Assembly: GCA_030040395.1 (NCBI GenBank)
Contig: JASHTU010000502.1
Location: 1-22,134, forward strand
Source of the DNA: Acidobacteriaceae bacterium
GTDB taxonomy: Bacteria > Acidobacteriota > Terriglobia > Terriglobales > Acidobacteriaceae
Length of the DNA stretch: 22,134 bases
Direction of reading: 5' to 3'
Shown: piece after piece, positions 15,501 through 22,134 of the stretch
Layout of the letters: every line of letters begins with the position of its first letter
Numbering within the stretch: position 1 is the first letter of the stretch
Position numbers and translations under genes: made by a program
Notes under the pieces: model-generated
What the model saw: the letters and a program-made list of their open reading frames with translations, nothing else
What the model was told of the DNA's origin: nothing
The model's database searches: none

Positions 15501-16218
15501 CACCCGATATTTGGTAGTTGCCTTGAGAGAAGGCGTTGCCTTCATTACCTGAGGCCGCATTGGACGCCGAGGCCGCGGTTCCGCCCTGCGGAACAACGCC
15601 GGGCGTGAGTGCGAGGAGGTTGAAGACCATTTTCCCGTTCAAGGGCATGTCGCTGACAACTCTGCCCTCCACGACCTGGCCAACCGTAGCCTGCTGCGTT
15701 TCGATGAGCGGCGCCGCGGAGGTGACTTCCACGGTCTGACTGACTGTTCCGACCGCGAGAGCGGCGTCTACACGCGTGGAGCCCTGCACCTGGACGACGA
15801 CATTGATTCGGGTGAAGTGCTTAAAGCCCGTGTCCTCCACATCAACTCGATAGTTGCCCGGCACAATATTCACAAAGTCGTAATCGCCAGCGCCGTTCGT
15901 CGCCATATTCCGTTTGTCGCCGGTGCCCACATTAGTCAGGGTGACCGTTGCGCCCACGACTACGTTGCCCGAGTTGTCAGTAACTGATCCTACCACCGAT
16001 CCATACGCATTTTGGGCATGCAGCGCACCGCAGCAGAGAGTAAGTGTGCCGATCAGGCAGACAAAGGCGGCGATAGTCGTGTAATGCGCCTGCAAATATC
16101 CCCGTACCTTGCGGCCGACAGTGGTTCCCGAGTGCCCGCGCAGCGTTCCTTGTCCGCTCAGCATTCCGGTCATTGCCAAGAAACTGATGTCGATGCTGCC
16201 TTCCCGAAAACCCTTCAT
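12532..16218 (-). CDS. Oar-like TonB-dependent outer-membrane receptor with carboxypeptidase-regulatory-like domain
   Basis: The 1228-residue protein has a hydrophobic signal segment (about 47-66, cleavage near AHA/Q at 69), a carboxypeptidase-regulatory-like beta sandwich (about 72-155, GSVVGSVTD...GDYDFVNIVPGNYRV), a plug region from about 160 (VEVTSAAPLIETQQATVGQV, then MPLNGK) and a large beta-barrel ending QIQFAMKVTY with a terminal aromatic. Such receptors bind large ligands outside the cell and import them with TonB energy. They are very abundant in Acidobacteriota, usually beside carbohydrate genes. GGGAGG lies five to six bases before the ATG at 16218 and supports this start, which leaves a 46-residue N-terminal extension before the signal segment. 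The ligand cannot be read from the sequence; the neighbours suggest a glycan. Confidence 0.93.
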   Translation of the reverse strand: MKGFREGSIDISFLAMTGMLSGQGTLRGHSGTTVGRKVRGYLQAHYTTIAAFVCLIGTLTLCCGALHAQNAYGSVVGSVTDNSGNVVVGATVTLTNVGTGDKRNMATNGAGDYDFVNIVPGNYRVDVEDTGFKHFTRINVVVQVQGSTRVDAALAVGTVSQTVEVTSAAPLIETQQATVGQVVEGRVVSDMPLNGKMVFNLLALTPGVVPQGGTAASASNAASGNEGNAFSQGNYQISGGIPNTEAVFVDGAPINNGYINAISYAPAQESIQEFRIEANNIGPEFGSTEDGVMTMITKSGNNDFHGDSYDYLRNTVLNSNTFYGDRAHAKKPAFIQNQFGATLGGPIKKDRLFFFFSYEGIRAAIGSTATDSVPNYTMDGAGDITLNNLTKAITDPGYWTTSPCSGAGCPDSGEVSTWTAAAPGTTFPNYTIPANRINPTAKAMLYLWPQPQPAFANLNVNNYIINTTVRPVLNQYTSRMDWNASAKQRIFGRYTFHRFVQPGAPPFGVITSNLTLARNTVNSMVLGDDVTLNSKTVLNLDLSYFRDVGWSGATGIPFNLTPFDWPAATVAQLDSPVLPRATVSGYTTNGGGGQYIPATTENYALSGSLTKLLGRHTILAGGEFRRAPDNYGQTNSTDVETFNFNTDFSNNAFANFLLGIPQATIEENVIIPANVMYYAGAYLGDTYHVNNRLTLDLGIRWEYPGYWKERHDRQGVFLANLTNPMAATTGLPLKGDEVLVNTSAYPHRTNEIPVYHDFAPRLGAAFRLTPRMVIRGGWGLFYAPTAAIQQDAQPYQNPVELAFTNLAAGANAPTNSLDNPFPTGVLQPVGRSANYESVIEGQNVDAVVPKEPSTYTEQWNVDFERDFGHNMMVDIAYVGNHGIHQQGPAGLNDTGYSMNQLPDQDDSMGAALSAPVANPLIGVGTLITSGNLSGPTIPAGQLLRPYPQYYQLYNAAAVLYFSKYKSLQVKFQKRFGSGGTLLGVYTWANDFGNADTQTGFQEGIQPGEVQDFTNLAAENSQLSYNIPQRTVISYVLDAPVGQGKFLLGSVKPATNRVVGGWGLDGITTFQSGFPLIFLEQPTQLTANFGAGSPRPNVVSGCNKMIGGSAFSKTLPGATWFNTSCFAQTGPYAFGNEPRVDPDLRTQGIANWDMAIFKQTQITERFGFQFRAEMFNTFNRVQFGYPGITCCSAVGSGTGVASSTSFGVISGLFSTNNPRQIQFAMKVTY

Positions 16219-16611
16219 GGATGACCTCCCTGTGCGTTATGTTGAGACTTGTATGGTGTTCCCTCAGTTATTATGATCGATAGGTGAGACAACTTCAGAC
16301 TTGGGGCGAGACTTTAGCTCCGCCCTAGCACGTTTGTCAAGTCCTATTCTGTGTACCCGCGGTAAAAGCTGTTATTTTGAACCATCGGAGAGGCATCCCC
16401 ACGCACCGCCGTTCGAGATAGGCGTAGTCTGTTGAGTGCATCAAAAGGAAGCAACGACCCACGTCCCCGTTCGCAGGGCGCTCAGGTTCGAGGAGTAAGT
16501 CATATTGGGTCACTCTAAAGAGCCCGAGTTGCACACTCCTACGCTGGGGAAACTCCAAATAGCTCAGCCTCCGCGCGAAGCATCAACGAAAACGCGTACG
16601 GTGTACGAGGG
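16219..16611. other. Intergenic region upstream of the receptor gene
   Basis: No credible gene lies in these 393 bases. They carry a likely sigma70-type promoter reading toward the receptor (16311-16340) and a small CGTAC/GTACG hairpin (16595-16607) five bases beyond the PQQ dehydrogenase stop. The rest shows nothing I can name. Confidence 0.6.
16311..16340 (-). promoter_or_regulatory. Candidate sigma70 promoter for the TonB-dependent receptor
   Basis: On the minus strand a perfect TTGACA (16335-16340) is followed after 18 bases by TAAAGT (16311-16316). Transcription would begin near 16303, giving a leader of about 85 bases before the ATG at 16218. The -10 matches consensus at four of six positions. 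Confidence 0.45.
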
Positions 16612-18759
16612 TTACGGCAGCGCGAAAGCAACGTACATTCCGCCTTGAGGTTCCCTGCTTGTTTGCCCTCCGCTGGCGGCGATTACCACATATTGTTTCC
16701 CATCCACCATGTAGGTAGAAGGCGTAGCCAAGCCGGCATAGGGAAGTTTAGTCTCCCATACAAGCTTTCCGGTGCTGCTATCGTAGGCGTGAAACTCATC
16801 GTCGAAAACTGAGGCGCCGATAAATAGCAGACCGCCCGCAGTAACCACGGGGCCGCCGTAGTTATCGGAGCCTGTGTTGGCCATGCCTTTTGCCACTAAC
16901 TCCGGGTACTCTCCGAACGGGATTTTCCATAGATATTTGCCCGTGTTCATGTCGATGGCGCTCAAAGTGCCCCACGGCGGCGCCGTCGCCGGATAACCTT
17001 CAGGGTCGAGGAAGCGGCGAAAGGCGATGGTCTTGTATGGCATGTCATTGACAGCGGCGCTGGTTTCGGCCCCTACTCCCGCTCCTGCCACACCGCTGAG
17101 CGGACGCCGGAATTGCTGCTGCTGCGGAATCCTCGTCAGGTAGTCCACTACCGATTGAACCTCGTTGTCCCTCAAGTTATTGAACGGAGGCATGCGGCCC
17201 CTACCCTGGCGGATAATGGCGGCGATTTCAGAATCGGTGAGAATACCTTCGATTCCGCGCAATGAAGGAATCGAAGGCGGAGAGCCTCCGCGTGTAAGAC
17301 CGTGGCACATGCTGCATTGATTCTGGTATACGCGCTCGCCTAAACTTCCCGGCGGTGGAGGCTTTGTAAGTCCAACCAGCCATGCCGTGTCGTTAGCGTT
17401 GACATAGAGCACGCCCGTATTTGGATCCACCGCAGGACCACCCCATTCAGAACCGCCGGCAAAGCCCGGCATGTCCACGGTCAACTTGTCCACGCTCGGA
17501 GGAACGAACTGCCCGCCGCCGATAAATGTCTTGAACTGTTTCTCTGCCCAAGCGTGCGCCTCAGGCGTGCGGTTGGTGAGCGAATCCAGGGTGACGCTTT
17601 GATGGGTGTAGGGAGCGGGCAGAGTGGGCAAGGGTTGGGTGGGCGAAGTTATTTCGCCCGGCACGGTGCTGGCCGGATAGGGGGATTCCCTGATCGGAAA
17701 CAGCGGCTTGCCGGTGACGCGATCGAAGAGATATACATAGCCCGACTTCGTGGTTTGCGCAACGGCGTCAATTTTCTTGCCGTCGCGCATGACTGTCAGC
17801 AGCGGCGGTTGGGCGGGAAAGTCCCGATCCCAAACATCGTGGTGGACGCCTTGAAAATACCAGATCAATTTGCCGGTCTCGGCGTTCAGAGCCAGCAGCG
17901 TGTCGGCAAACAGATCGTTTCCGACACGGTCGCCTCCGTAGAAATCGAAGACCGCGGAGCCGGTCGGAACGTAGACTATGCCGCGCTTGGTGTCGACACT
18001 CATGCCTGCCCAGTTATTGGCGGCGCCGGCGTCTTTCCAGGCCCTCTTGGGCCAGGTGTTATATCCCGGCTCGCCCGGGCGGGGAATGGTGTGGAACGTC
18101 CAACGCAAGGCCCCGGTGCGCACGTCGTAGGCGCGAATGTCTCCAGGCGGGGCCGGATGCGTCTCAGGATCTTCTCCGCCAATAATGATAAGGTCTTTGT
18201 AAATTGCTCCCGGAGAAGTTAGGGACGTCGACTGTAGTTCATAAGGCTCACGGAGGCCTTTGCGCAAATCGATTTTGCCGTCTTCGCCAAAACCCGGGAT
18301 CGATTTGCCGGTTTTTGCGTCGATCGCGTAGAGATAATAACGAAAGCCGGCGAAGATGCGGCTATCATGGCCATCGGTCCAATAGGAGACGCCCCTCGCC
18401 CGCGCGCGGCCGCCGATGTCGGGGGTAAACTTCCACAACAGCTTGCCGGTGGCGGCATCGAGGGCAATCACGCCTGGATTCGGGGTCAACGTGTAAAGGA
18501 CGCGGCCGATAACAAGCGGGTTTGCCTCTATTTCTCCTCGTTCACCCGTGTCGTACTTCCAGACCACCGCCAGCTTGTCGACATTACTGCGATTGATCTG
18601 GGACAAGCTCGAATAGTGGTCCGCCGCCGGCTGTCCTCCGTAAGCGGGCCAGTCCTCGATCGTGTTTCCACTGGTTTGGTGTTGTGCCGCCGCATATAAG
18701 CCGACCGCACAGAGCGCGAATCCGGAAGCCAGCGCCGCGCACAACTGCATTTTCTTCAT
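16612..18759 (-). CDS. PQQ-dependent dehydrogenase with internal cytochrome c domain
   Basis: The 715-residue protein begins with a Sec signal (hydrophobic 6-24) and forms an eight-bladed quinoprotein propeller with repeated W-motifs (AATGKLLWKF, ETGKLIWYF, NTGKYLWKI, STGKLVWET). The block NNWAGMSVD (248-256) and HHDVWDRDFPAQP (306-318) match membrane glucose dehydrogenase-type enzymes, including the probable catalytic aspartate. A cytochrome c domain is inserted at about 470-545: C482-S-M-C485-H486, with M523 in GRGRMPPF as the likely sixth haem ligand. The propeller then resumes to the C-terminus. Family members oxidise aldoses or alcohols in the periplasm and pass electrons to the haem. 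No PQQ synthesis genes lie nearby. GGGATAGC precedes the ATG. The exact substrate is unknown. Confidence 0.92.
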   Translation of the reverse strand: MKKMQLCAALASGFALCAVGLYAAAQHQTSGNTIEDWPAYGGQPAADHYSSLSQINRSNVDKLAVVWKYDTGERGEIEANPLVIGRVLYTLTPNPGVIALDAATGKLLWKFTPDIGGRARARGVSYWTDGHDSRIFAGFRYYLYAIDAKTGKSIPGFGEDGKIDLRKGLREPYELQSTSLTSPGAIYKDLIIIGGEDPETHPAPPGDIRAYDVRTGALRWTFHTIPRPGEPGYNTWPKRAWKDAGAANNWAGMSVDTKRGIVYVPTGSAVFDFYGGDRVGNDLFADTLLALNAETGKLIWYFQGVHHDVWDRDFPAQPPLLTVMRDGKKIDAVAQTTKSGYVYLFDRVTGKPLFPIRESPYPASTVPGEITSPTQPLPTLPAPYTHQSVTLDSLTNRTPEAHAWAEKQFKTFIGGGQFVPPSVDKLTVDMPGFAGGSEWGGPAVDPNTGVLYVNANDTAWLVGLTKPPPPGSLGERVYQNQCSMCHGLTRGGSPPSIPSLRGIEGILTDSEIAAIIRQGRGRMPPFNNLRDNEVQSVVDYLTRIPQQQQFRRPLSGVAGAGVGAETSAAVNDMPYKTIAFRRFLDPEGYPATAPPWGTLSAIDMNTGKYLWKIPFGEYPELVAKGMANTGSDNYGGPVVTAGGLLFIGASVFDDEFHAYDSSTGKLVWETKLPYAGLATPSTYMVDGKQYVVIAASGGQTSREPQGGMYVAFALP

Positions 18760-18972
18760 GCTATCCCCTAAGCTGATGAATAAATCGCCGCTATCACTTT
18801 ATCGATCGCCCAATTTTCCGTGCAAAGCATAGACGCAGGCCGCGCTTGGTTACCGAGCGGGAAATTCACTGATCCCGGCCGGTCTGCGGGAGGGGTCCAT
18901 GCGTTCTTCCTCATCTTACCGGGTCGACGTTGGAGCGCTTCGGAAACGTCGAGAGCTGTAGCCCTGCGGTGC

Positions 18973-19001
18973 CTTATATGGGACCCAAAACTCATTGTCA
19001 A
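18973..19001 (-). promoter_or_regulatory. Candidate sigma70 promoter for the PQQ dehydrogenase
   Basis: On the minus strand TTGACA (18996-19001, six of six) and TATAAG (18973-18978, five of six) are spaced by 17 bases, the optimal distance. Transcription would begin near 18966 and run into the dehydrogenase at 18759. Confidence 0.55.
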
Positions 19002-19288
19002 GCAAAAAGAAGTCCTTTCCAAATCATGCAGATATCCAGATCGATCCATGAGCCGGCAAAGACGAAAACGACTGCGAGGCGATCGCGGGTCTGGGAAGGA
19101 AAGCTCCGTTCCCGCAAAGATTTTCTGCGCTCGGCCGGAGACCGGTTGGGGACCATCTGCGCAATTCCTATTTCATCACGTCCGCCGGGATTAGCGTGCG
19201 GCTCAATCGATTCATATTTGCGACCTCAGAGACTCTTGAGTCAACGATTTGGGGCGGATACGCGCAACCTGCTTTCAAGAAAGAAGGG

Positions 19289-19323
19289 AACCCCACTCCC
19301 GCGAATGGCGCAGGGGCGGGGTT
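19289..19323 (-). terminator. Rho-independent-like terminator after the RraA-family gene
   Basis: Arms AACCCC and GGGGTT (19289-19294, 19318-19323) extend inward with further pairs and an inner GCG/CGC stem around a CCATT loop. On the minus strand the hairpin is followed by a pyrimidine-rich CCCTTCTTTCTT. It sits 52 bases after the RraA-type stop codon and would separate that gene from the PQQ dehydrogenase. Confidence 0.45.
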
Positions 19324-19375
19324 GTTAAATTACGCAGCGTGAAGGTTATCGGTCAGGGAGGAGACAATCCGACGG

Positions 19376-20350
19376 CTAGTGACCGGGGGGGCGGCCCGCG
19401 CCGGAATTGCGTCGATTCATGCGCTCCATTGTCTCGTTGTACATTTGTTCGAACTCCTCCTTGGTCATCTTCAGCTGGTCAGGATGAGCTTCGACCCACT
19501 GTTTGAAGCCCGCGAATTTCTCGGCGTTCCAACCGCCTTCGAACTGGCCGCCGTTCTTGCCTTCGCGATTGAGCTCGAAGTTGTACGCATCCATGAGATT
19601 GGTGAATTCGGCGGTGCTGATGGCCTGCTCAGCCAGAATGGCGGGAACGAAGAGCACTCCTTCCGCGTTGGCTATCACCAGGTCTCCGGGCAAAACTACG
19701 GCGTGACCAATGCGAATGGGACAATTAATGCACGTGATTTCCTCCTGCATCCAAAAGGAGGGATCGTAGCCCTTGTAAAAGCCGTTGAAGTCTGGGATTT
19801 CGCGGTTTTCTTCTTGGTCGCGGATGCCGCCGTTGAAGATGAAACCGCTGTGCGTGTGCGCGGCGATTCCATTGCCAAGATTGGAGCCGATGAGGGTGCC
19901 GTCGGCGATTTTGCCGTAGCCATCGGCGACGTAGACATCACCCTGAACTAACTCCTGGATGGGCCAGCTATTGTTGAATTCCCAGGGGATGCGTCCTTCC
20001 GACTTGCCTTCCGCAGCTTCTGCTTTGGTGACATCGGGGCGGGATGGCATGTACTGGACGGTTAAGGCGCGGCCCGTGACAGCCTTGTCCATGTGCAGCG
20101 CCTGCCAGGTGCCCTCAAATTGGTTTTCATAGCCACGGCCACGCAGAAAATCCCAAACATCTTCCGTGGAGACATCCAGAGCGCGCTTGAGCAAGTCGTC
20201 GGGAACTTTCGGACGGCCATCGGGAAAGCGCTCGCCCTTCCAGTCCGCGGTGTAGAACATGATCTGTTCCTTGGTTTGCTTGACCTGAGCATGAGCAAAG
20301 GTCCCAAGCAAAGTTGAGGTGATAAGGGCGGCGATAGTCGACTTCTTCAT
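19376..20350 (-). CDS. Secreted RraA/HMG-aldolase family protein
   Basis: With the start chosen at 20350 the protein has 324 residues and a Sec signal, KKSTIAALITSTLLGTFAHA (2-21). AAGGAG lies four bases before this ATG; an adjacent ATG at 20353 is too close to it, and an upstream in-frame ATG at 20425 would bury the signal. The core matches the RraA family (4-hydroxy-4-methyl-2-oxoglutarate/4-carboxy-4-hydroxy-2-oxoadipate aldolase type): GDVYVADGYG (137-146), GSNLGNGIAAHTHSGFIFNG, the catalytic R177-D178 in GGIRDQ, and HAVVLPGDLVIANAEGVLFVP (216-236). Members cleave keto acids to pyruvate or decarboxylate oxaloacetate; others only inhibit RNase E. An exported copy cannot be an RNase E inhibitor. 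A charged C-terminal extension (about 260-324) is extra to the core. Confidence 0.82.
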   Translation of the reverse strand: MKKSTIAALITSTLLGTFAHAQVKQTKEQIMFYTADWKGERFPDGRPKVPDDLLKRALDVSTEDVWDFLRGRGYENQFEGTWQALHMDKAVTGRALTVQYMPSRPDVTKAEAAEGKSEGRIPWEFNNSWPIQELVQGDVYVADGYGKIADGTLIGSNLGNGIAAHTHSGFIFNGGIRDQEENREIPDFNGFYKGYDPSFWMQEEITCINCPIRIGHAVVLPGDLVIANAEGVLFVPAILAEQAISTAEFTNLMDAYNFELNREGKNGGQFEGGWNAEKFAGFKQWVEAHPDQLKMTKEEFEQMYNETMERMNRRNSGAGRPPGH

Positions 20351-20779
20351 CATTCTCCTTGATGGCGCCGGGGAGCTTGTCGGCGATTCCGAAAAGTTTG
20401 AGTGTAACGTCGTTGGATTATACATAACGACGGATGAAGCGCGATAATGGGCCGATGGCGCTCATTTTCCAATTCGAACCGGATGATTGAAAAAAGAGAG
20501 GTTCGCGCAAGTTTTCCTTCGCGTGTAAGCCTTTTGCGGGCAGAAAGGTGAGAGCTCTGTCGCCCTCGATGAAAAGGAAGAATTCGATTCCCCATTTGCG
20601 ATTGCAGGAAGGAAAAATGGCGGGGTTCGGTGGATTCGACCTTGTATGTTGGAAATTGAAAGGCCTGAGACGAAAGCCAAGCCGGCCACGTCAGATTAAA
20701 GGGAAGGCGCCGGGCCGATCGATAGCGCGAGACCCGCCAAAAAATTCCGAAAAAGATGAGGAGAGAATAGAGAGCTATT
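20351..20779. other. Divergent regulatory region between rraA-like and uxuA-like genes
   Basis: The 429 bases have no credible gene. Near the rraA-like start they hold a palindrome with a TATAAT box (20408-20432). The side next to the plus-strand gene is purine-rich and ends in AGGAGAGAATAGAGAG before the TTG start. I see no clear -35/-10 pair for the plus-strand gene. Confidence 0.55.
20408..20432 (-). promoter_or_regulatory. Palindromic candidate operator overlapping a TATAAT box
   Basis: CGTCGTT (20408-20414) and AACGACG (20426-20432) form a perfect seven-base inverted repeat with an 11-base spacer. The spacer holds a perfect TATAAT on the minus strand (20417-20422). Transcription would start near 20410, about 60 bases before the rraA-like ATG at 20350. 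No good -35 is visible, as is common for regulated promoters. A dimeric regulator bound here would block the -10. Confidence 0.5.
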
Positions 20780-21898
20780 TTGAGATCCAATCGTCGCGAA
20801 TATCTTAAAGGAGTTCTGGCCACCATGGCCACCGCTGCCGCCACGCCCTCCGCCCTCGCGGCGCTAGCGTCGCGGAATTCGCCACGCAAGGCGGATCATG
20901 ACCAGGGCGCTTCCGGAACGGCGATCACGTTGAGCTTGATCTGGGGCATCCGTGATCCACACCGTGTCAAGCTATCAGAGCAAATTGGAGTCACACACGG
21001 CATCGCGGGAACCGATATGATTCTGCGCAACCTTCGACACGACCAGTATGCCGACGCCATTGGTAAGTTGAAGGCGAACTACGAGGCTGCCGGACTGAAG
21101 ATCGCGGGCATCGAAAGCCATCCCGTGGACGCGGACAAGATCAAGCTTGGTCTTCCTGGCCGCGACGACCAAATAGCGAACTATAAAGCGGCGCTCGAGG
21201 CGCTCGGCAAGAACGGCATTGACTTGGTGTGTTACGACTTTATGGCGGGCATCGATTGGTATCGCTCTAATCTGCATACGTCTAGCCGATGCGATAGTTC
21301 GACGATGGATTTCGACATCGCCACCGCCGAGGCCCTGGGACCAACTCAATGGGGTCAGATCAGCGCCGAAAAAATGTGGAGCAACATGGAGTATTGCCTC
21401 AAAGCGGTGATGCCGGCCGCGGAAAAGGCGGGCGTCAAGATGGCTCTGCACCCAGACGATCCGCCCATCCCCAATCTGCGCGGGATTTCCAGGATCATTA
21501 TCAACGCCAACGCCTACCGACGAGTGATGAAGATCCTGCCTAGCCCTTTCAACGGGGTAACCTTCGAAATGTCGGTCTTTCACCTCATGGGCGAGAACCT
21601 TCCGGCGTTGGCGCGGGCGTGGGGCCGAGAGAACAAAATCTTTTTTGCCCACTGCCGCAACGTCAGGGGCACGCGCGAGCACTTTGCCGAGACCTTTCAG
21701 GACAACGGAGACATTGATTTCGGCGAAGTCTTCCAGGCGCTCTATGATAACGGCTTTCACGGTCCGATCCGTCCCGACCACGATCCAATTATGGACGGAG
21801 AGACACACGTGGAGCCGGGTTACGGGGTGACCGGCAAGATCTTCGCCATCGGCTATATCAAGGGAGTGCTGGAAAGCCGTCACATCCCATACGTGTAA
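20780..21898 (+). CDS. Tat-exported UxuA-like (mannonate dehydratase family) TIM-barrel protein, second copy
   Basis: The 372-residue protein starts at TTG (20780), chosen because it gives the twin-arginine motif NRREYLKG (4-11) before a hydrophobic alanine-rich stretch; an ATG at residue 16 would lose it. The body is UxuA-like. Expected metal ligands are H224 in LHPDDPP, H291 in AHCRN and D333-H334 in RPDHDP, but the cysteine ligand seen in typical UxuA (TMCTGS in E. coli) is glutamate here, E263 in TFEMS. The reaction of the family is mannonate to 2-keto-3-deoxygluconate; the substitution may change metal or substrate. It is divergent from the rraA-like gene and a distant paralogue of the copy at 11239-12393. 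Confidence 0.82.
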   Translation: MRSNRREYLKGVLATMATAAATPSALAALASRNSPRKADHDQGASGTAITLSLIWGIRDPHRVKLSEQIGVTHGIAGTDMILRNLRHDQYADAIGKLKANYEAAGLKIAGIESHPVDADKIKLGLPGRDDQIANYKAALEALGKNGIDLVCYDFMAGIDWYRSNLHTSSRCDSSTMDFDIATAEALGPTQWGQISAEKMWSNMEYCLKAVMPAAEKAGVKMALHPDDPPIPNLRGISRIIINANAYRRVMKILPSPFNGVTFEMSVFHLMGENLPALARAWGRENKIFFAHCRNVRGTREHFAETFQDNGDIDFGEVFQALYDNGFHGPIRPDHDPIMDGETHVEPGYGVTGKIFAIGYIKGVLESRHIPYV

Positions 21899-22015
21899 CT
21901 CTACTGTATGCGTTTGGAAATGGTGCAGGCTCATTCTCTCGGGGGTCCCGGGCGACTGAGGCTGAGCATTCTTCATCGCGAGTTCAACTTCCGGGCGCCT
22001 CGTTGCGGTCGAAAC

Positions 22016-22134
22016 CTATCTTGTTCCCGCCATATCTCTCAGTGCAGCTTCGGCGGTCGCGCGAATTCGCGGATCGGAGCTGTGCAAAGCTTCTTCGCAT
22101 TCTTTACGGGCATCTGCTATCTGGCCTTCTCCCT
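22016..22134 (-). CDS. C-terminal end of a helical-repeat (TPR-like) protein (partial)
   Basis: On the minus strand one frame is open from the window edge to TAG at 22016-22018. It reads GEGQIADARKECEEALHSSD, then PRIRATAEAALRDMAGTR. The alternation of small residues and helix-forming blocks, with a DP turn between two helices, is what the end of a tetratricopeptide-repeat protein looks like. The other two minus frames stop within 30 bases. The rest lies beyond the window, so its full role cannot be given. Confidence 0.6.
   Translation of the reverse strand, partial: GEGQIADARKECEEALHSSDPRIRATAEAALRDMAGTR

Larger units (their letters stand above)
18760..19375. other. Intergenic region between rraA-like gene and PQQ dehydrogenase
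   Basis: In these 616 bases the open frames are short and without family features. The region carries a terminator-like hairpin after the RraA-type gene (19289-19323) and a good promoter for the dehydrogenase (18973-19001). The dehydrogenase would have a leader of about 207 bases; I see no riboswitch fold in it. Confidence 0.55.

Noticed and set aside
14077..15552. Long plus-strand open frame (491 codons) inside the receptor gene
   Set aside because: Antisense shadow of the TonB-dependent receptor, with no domain and unnatural valine/arginine/glycine composition.
16337..16558. Minus-strand 73-residue frame between the dehydrogenase and receptor
   Set aside because: No ribosome site or recognisable motif, and it would end at the -35 of the receptor promoter.
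18930..19328. Plus-strand 132-residue frame in the gap upstream of the dehydrogenase
   Set aside because: Basic, low-hydrophobicity sequence with no family features; overlaps the candidate promoter and terminator of minus-strand genes.
20975..21976. Minus-strand open frame (333 codons) over the second uxuA-like gene
   Set aside because: Antisense shadow in GC-rich DNA; the plus frame has clear catalytic motifs and a Tat signal.

Overview
The window looks like a chromosomal segment of an Acidobacteriota bacterium, probably an uncultured soil lineage. This is inferred from the GC-rich coding sequence, the very large Oar-like TonB-dependent receptor with an N-terminal carboxypeptidase-regulatory-like domain, the Tat-exported TIM-barrel sugar enzymes and the PQQ dehydrogenase with an inserted cytochrome c. 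No rRNA, tRNA, integrase or transposase was found, so placement rests on gene content alone.

Left part (1-4782): the tail of an unknown gene, then a tight plus-strand run of argininosuccinate lyase (argH), an ArgA-type N-acetyltransferase overlapping it by 14 bases, and a ROK-family sugar kinase lacking the usual zinc motif. Convergent to these is an SDR oxidoreductase with a frameshift near its C-terminus. A DinB-like metalloprotein follows.

Non-coding island (4783-5807): about 1 kb without a credible gene, bounded by two inverted arrays of a GTTCCC-type octamer. Each array begins a few bases after the stop codon of the flanking gene. Inside are a LexA/DinR-like palindrome, GC-rich alternative hairpins and an AT-rich double hairpin.

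Housekeeping part (5808-9858): a GntP-type gluconate permease with a small unknown gene upstream (minus strand), thioredoxin reductase, a remnant of a DUF4188 monooxygenase-like gene, and the pair yggS (PLP homeostasis) and yggU (DUF167).

Right part (10007-21898): a set of exported sugar-acid genes. On the minus strand, in transcription order, are an RraA-family aldolase-like protein (Sec signal), a PQQ dehydrogenase with internal cytochrome c (Sec signal), a 1228-residue TonB-dependent receptor, a UxuA-like protein (Tat signal) and a mutarotase-fold-like secreted protein. A second Tat-type UxuA-like gene diverges from rraA. Together they suggest uptake of a carbohydrate by the receptor, periplasmic oxidation of an aldose to an aldonate, dehydration to a 2-keto-3-deoxy acid and aldol cleavage, all outside the cytoplasm. 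This pathway is an inference; the individual family assignments are firmer. A palindrome overlapping a TATAAT box between the two divergent genes is a candidate operator. The window ends inside a minus-strand gene with a helical-repeat (TPR-like) C-terminus.
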